Assembly (NCBI GenBank): GCA_039584255.1 | Contig: JBDGYE010000002.1 | Location: 18,081 to 82,080 of the forward strand | Origin: JBDGYE01 sp039584255 | GTDB taxonomy: Bacteria; Gemmatimonadota; Gemmatimonadetes; Palauibacterales; Palauibacteraceae | Length of the DNA: 64,000 nucleotides | Reading direction: 5' to 3' | Shown here: positions 63,256 to 64,000 of the stretch, piece after piece | Layout of the letters: every line of letters starts with the position of its first letter | How positions within the stretch are numbered: position 1 is the stretch's first letter | Translations under genes and position numbers: made by a program | The notes under the pieces: model-generated | Databases searched by the model: none | What the model was told of the DNA's origin: nothing | What the model saw: the letters and a program-made list of their open reading frames with translations, nothing else

Positions 63256-63454
63256 CCGTATCTCCAGTTCGATGAAGCGCCTATTTGGTCTTGCGAGCCG
63301 GGAATCTACCGGCCCGACGGCGGCCGATCAATCACCTTGCGCGAGGCGAGCGTGTCCGGGGAATCGCCGTACGCGACATCTTCGTGCTTGGCGTACCGGT
63401 ATTCTGGGAGACCACTGAGGCGGAGCCGGGCGCGGAAGGCCAACCCCAGGCGCC

Positions 63455-64000
63455 CTATTCGTAAATGACGTCGTCCAGCAGGAACTCGCGAGGGTTCACC
63501 TGGCGGCCGTTGATCATCACCTCGTAGTGGAGGTGAGGTGCCGTGGCGAGGCCGGTCTTCCCGACAAGGCCCAGTTCGTCGCCGCGCTCTACCAGCTGTC
63601 CGCGCTTGACGTTGATGCTGGCGGCATGCGCGTAACGCGTCCTGTACCCGAACCCGTGGTCCAACTCGACCGTCTTACCGTAACCAGCTCGATTTCCGGC
63701 AAAGCTCACTCGGCCCCGTGCCGTCGCGAGGATAGAGCTGCCGGCACGGGCCGAGATGTCCATACCGGGGTGAGGCCGGTTGTACTGAAGGACGGGATGA
63801 TGCCGGCTCCGGCTGAAGCTGGAGCTGATCCACGACTCGTCGGCCTGGACGGGGCGAATCGAGGGCCGCGACAGGAAGATGTCCCGGTGCACGGAGATCG
63901 AATCGAGAGCCTCATCGATGCTGGTGGACAGAAGCTCGACTCGTCTTAGAAGCTTATCGGTGTCGTAGGCGGCGGCGTACGTCCGCTCGGCCATGCCCGG
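63455..64000 (-). CDS. M23-family peptidase, C-terminal part (truncated by window edge)
   Basis: The frame is open to the window end, so the N-terminal part lies outside; about 181 residues are seen. The LytM/M23 domain has HPGMDISA (first ligands), HGFGYRTRYAHA and HLHYEVMING (last ligands), all zinc residues present. It likely cuts peptidoglycan cross-links or acts as a cell-division activator. Such proteins often carry N-terminal helices and coiled coils. The end (NPREFLLDDVIYE) is typical. Confidence 0.9.
   Translation of the reverse strand, partial: PGMAERTYAAAYDTDKLLRRVELLSTSIDEALDSISVHRDIFLSRPSIRPVQADESWISSSFSRSRHHPVLQYNRPHPGMDISARAGSSILATARGRVSFAGNRAGYGKTVELDHGFGYRTRYAHAASINVKRGQLVERGDELGLVGKTGLATAPHLHYEVMINGRQVNPREFLLDDVIYE

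Overview
The window is one gene-dense, GC-rich bacterial chromosome segment of about 57 protein genes. There is one tRNA, and I see no phage, insertion sequence, CRISPR array or rRNA. The gene set includes a GWxTD-type secreted protein, many outer-membrane barrels, large secreted M1 and S9 peptidases, a cytochrome b/Rieske/multiheme module and aerobic phenylacetyl-CoA epoxidation genes. Together these point to an aerobic, protein- and amino-acid-using Gram-negative bacterium, most likely a member of Gemmatimonadota. That placement is inference from gene content. No rRNA is present to prove it.

Layout. 1-4.5 kb: the 3' end of a 2-oxoacid dehydrogenase E1-beta gene, a small DUF4031-like gene, a GWxTD-like secreted protein and a secreted protein with a PHM-like copper-site layout. 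4.8-13.7 kb: a 7Fe ferredoxin, then a compact lipoate/pyruvate dehydrogenase cluster (lipA, E1-alpha, E1-beta, E2, E3, lipB) continuing into both subunits of L-serine dehydratase. This joins serine to pyruvate to acetyl-CoA, with both lipoylation enzymes. 13.7-22 kb: a small membrane peptide, an acyl-CoA thioesterase, a DUF2231-like membrane protein, tRNA-Glu(CTC) with a clear promoter, glutamine-dependent NAD synthetase, a CPBP protease, two O/P-type porins, and a PhoB-like regulator followed by a 52-codon frame where a sensor kinase would be expected.

22.5-33.8 kb: M1 peptidase, NhaC antiporter, a FabL-like enoyl-ACP reductase, a nitrilase-family amidohydrolase, superoxide dismutase, an OmpA protein, a thioredoxin-fold protein and P5C dehydrogenase with a novel-looking tail. 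33.8-39.9 kb: a tight four-gene set (DUF3604, HupE/UreJ-like, parvulin isomerase, beta-barrel) of unknown function, which is my best candidate for an undescribed system. 39.9-43.5 kb: a VapBC toxin-antitoxin pair and a phenylacetyl-CoA epoxidase set in which PaaD is split into two genes.

43.5-48.4 kb: a barrel protein and a three-gene respiratory module (fused b6-type cytochrome b, Rieske protein, eight-heme cytochrome with TPRs). 48.5-56.2 kb: dipeptidyl peptidase IV, a frameshifted rseP, an orphan Flp pilin with a strong terminator, a GNAT enzyme, a diguanylate cyclase and an M50B peptidase. 56.4-64 kb: glgA-glgC, a DUF402-membrane fusion, a FadJ-type multifunctional beta-oxidation enzyme, a coiled-coil lipoprotein and a partial M23 peptidase.
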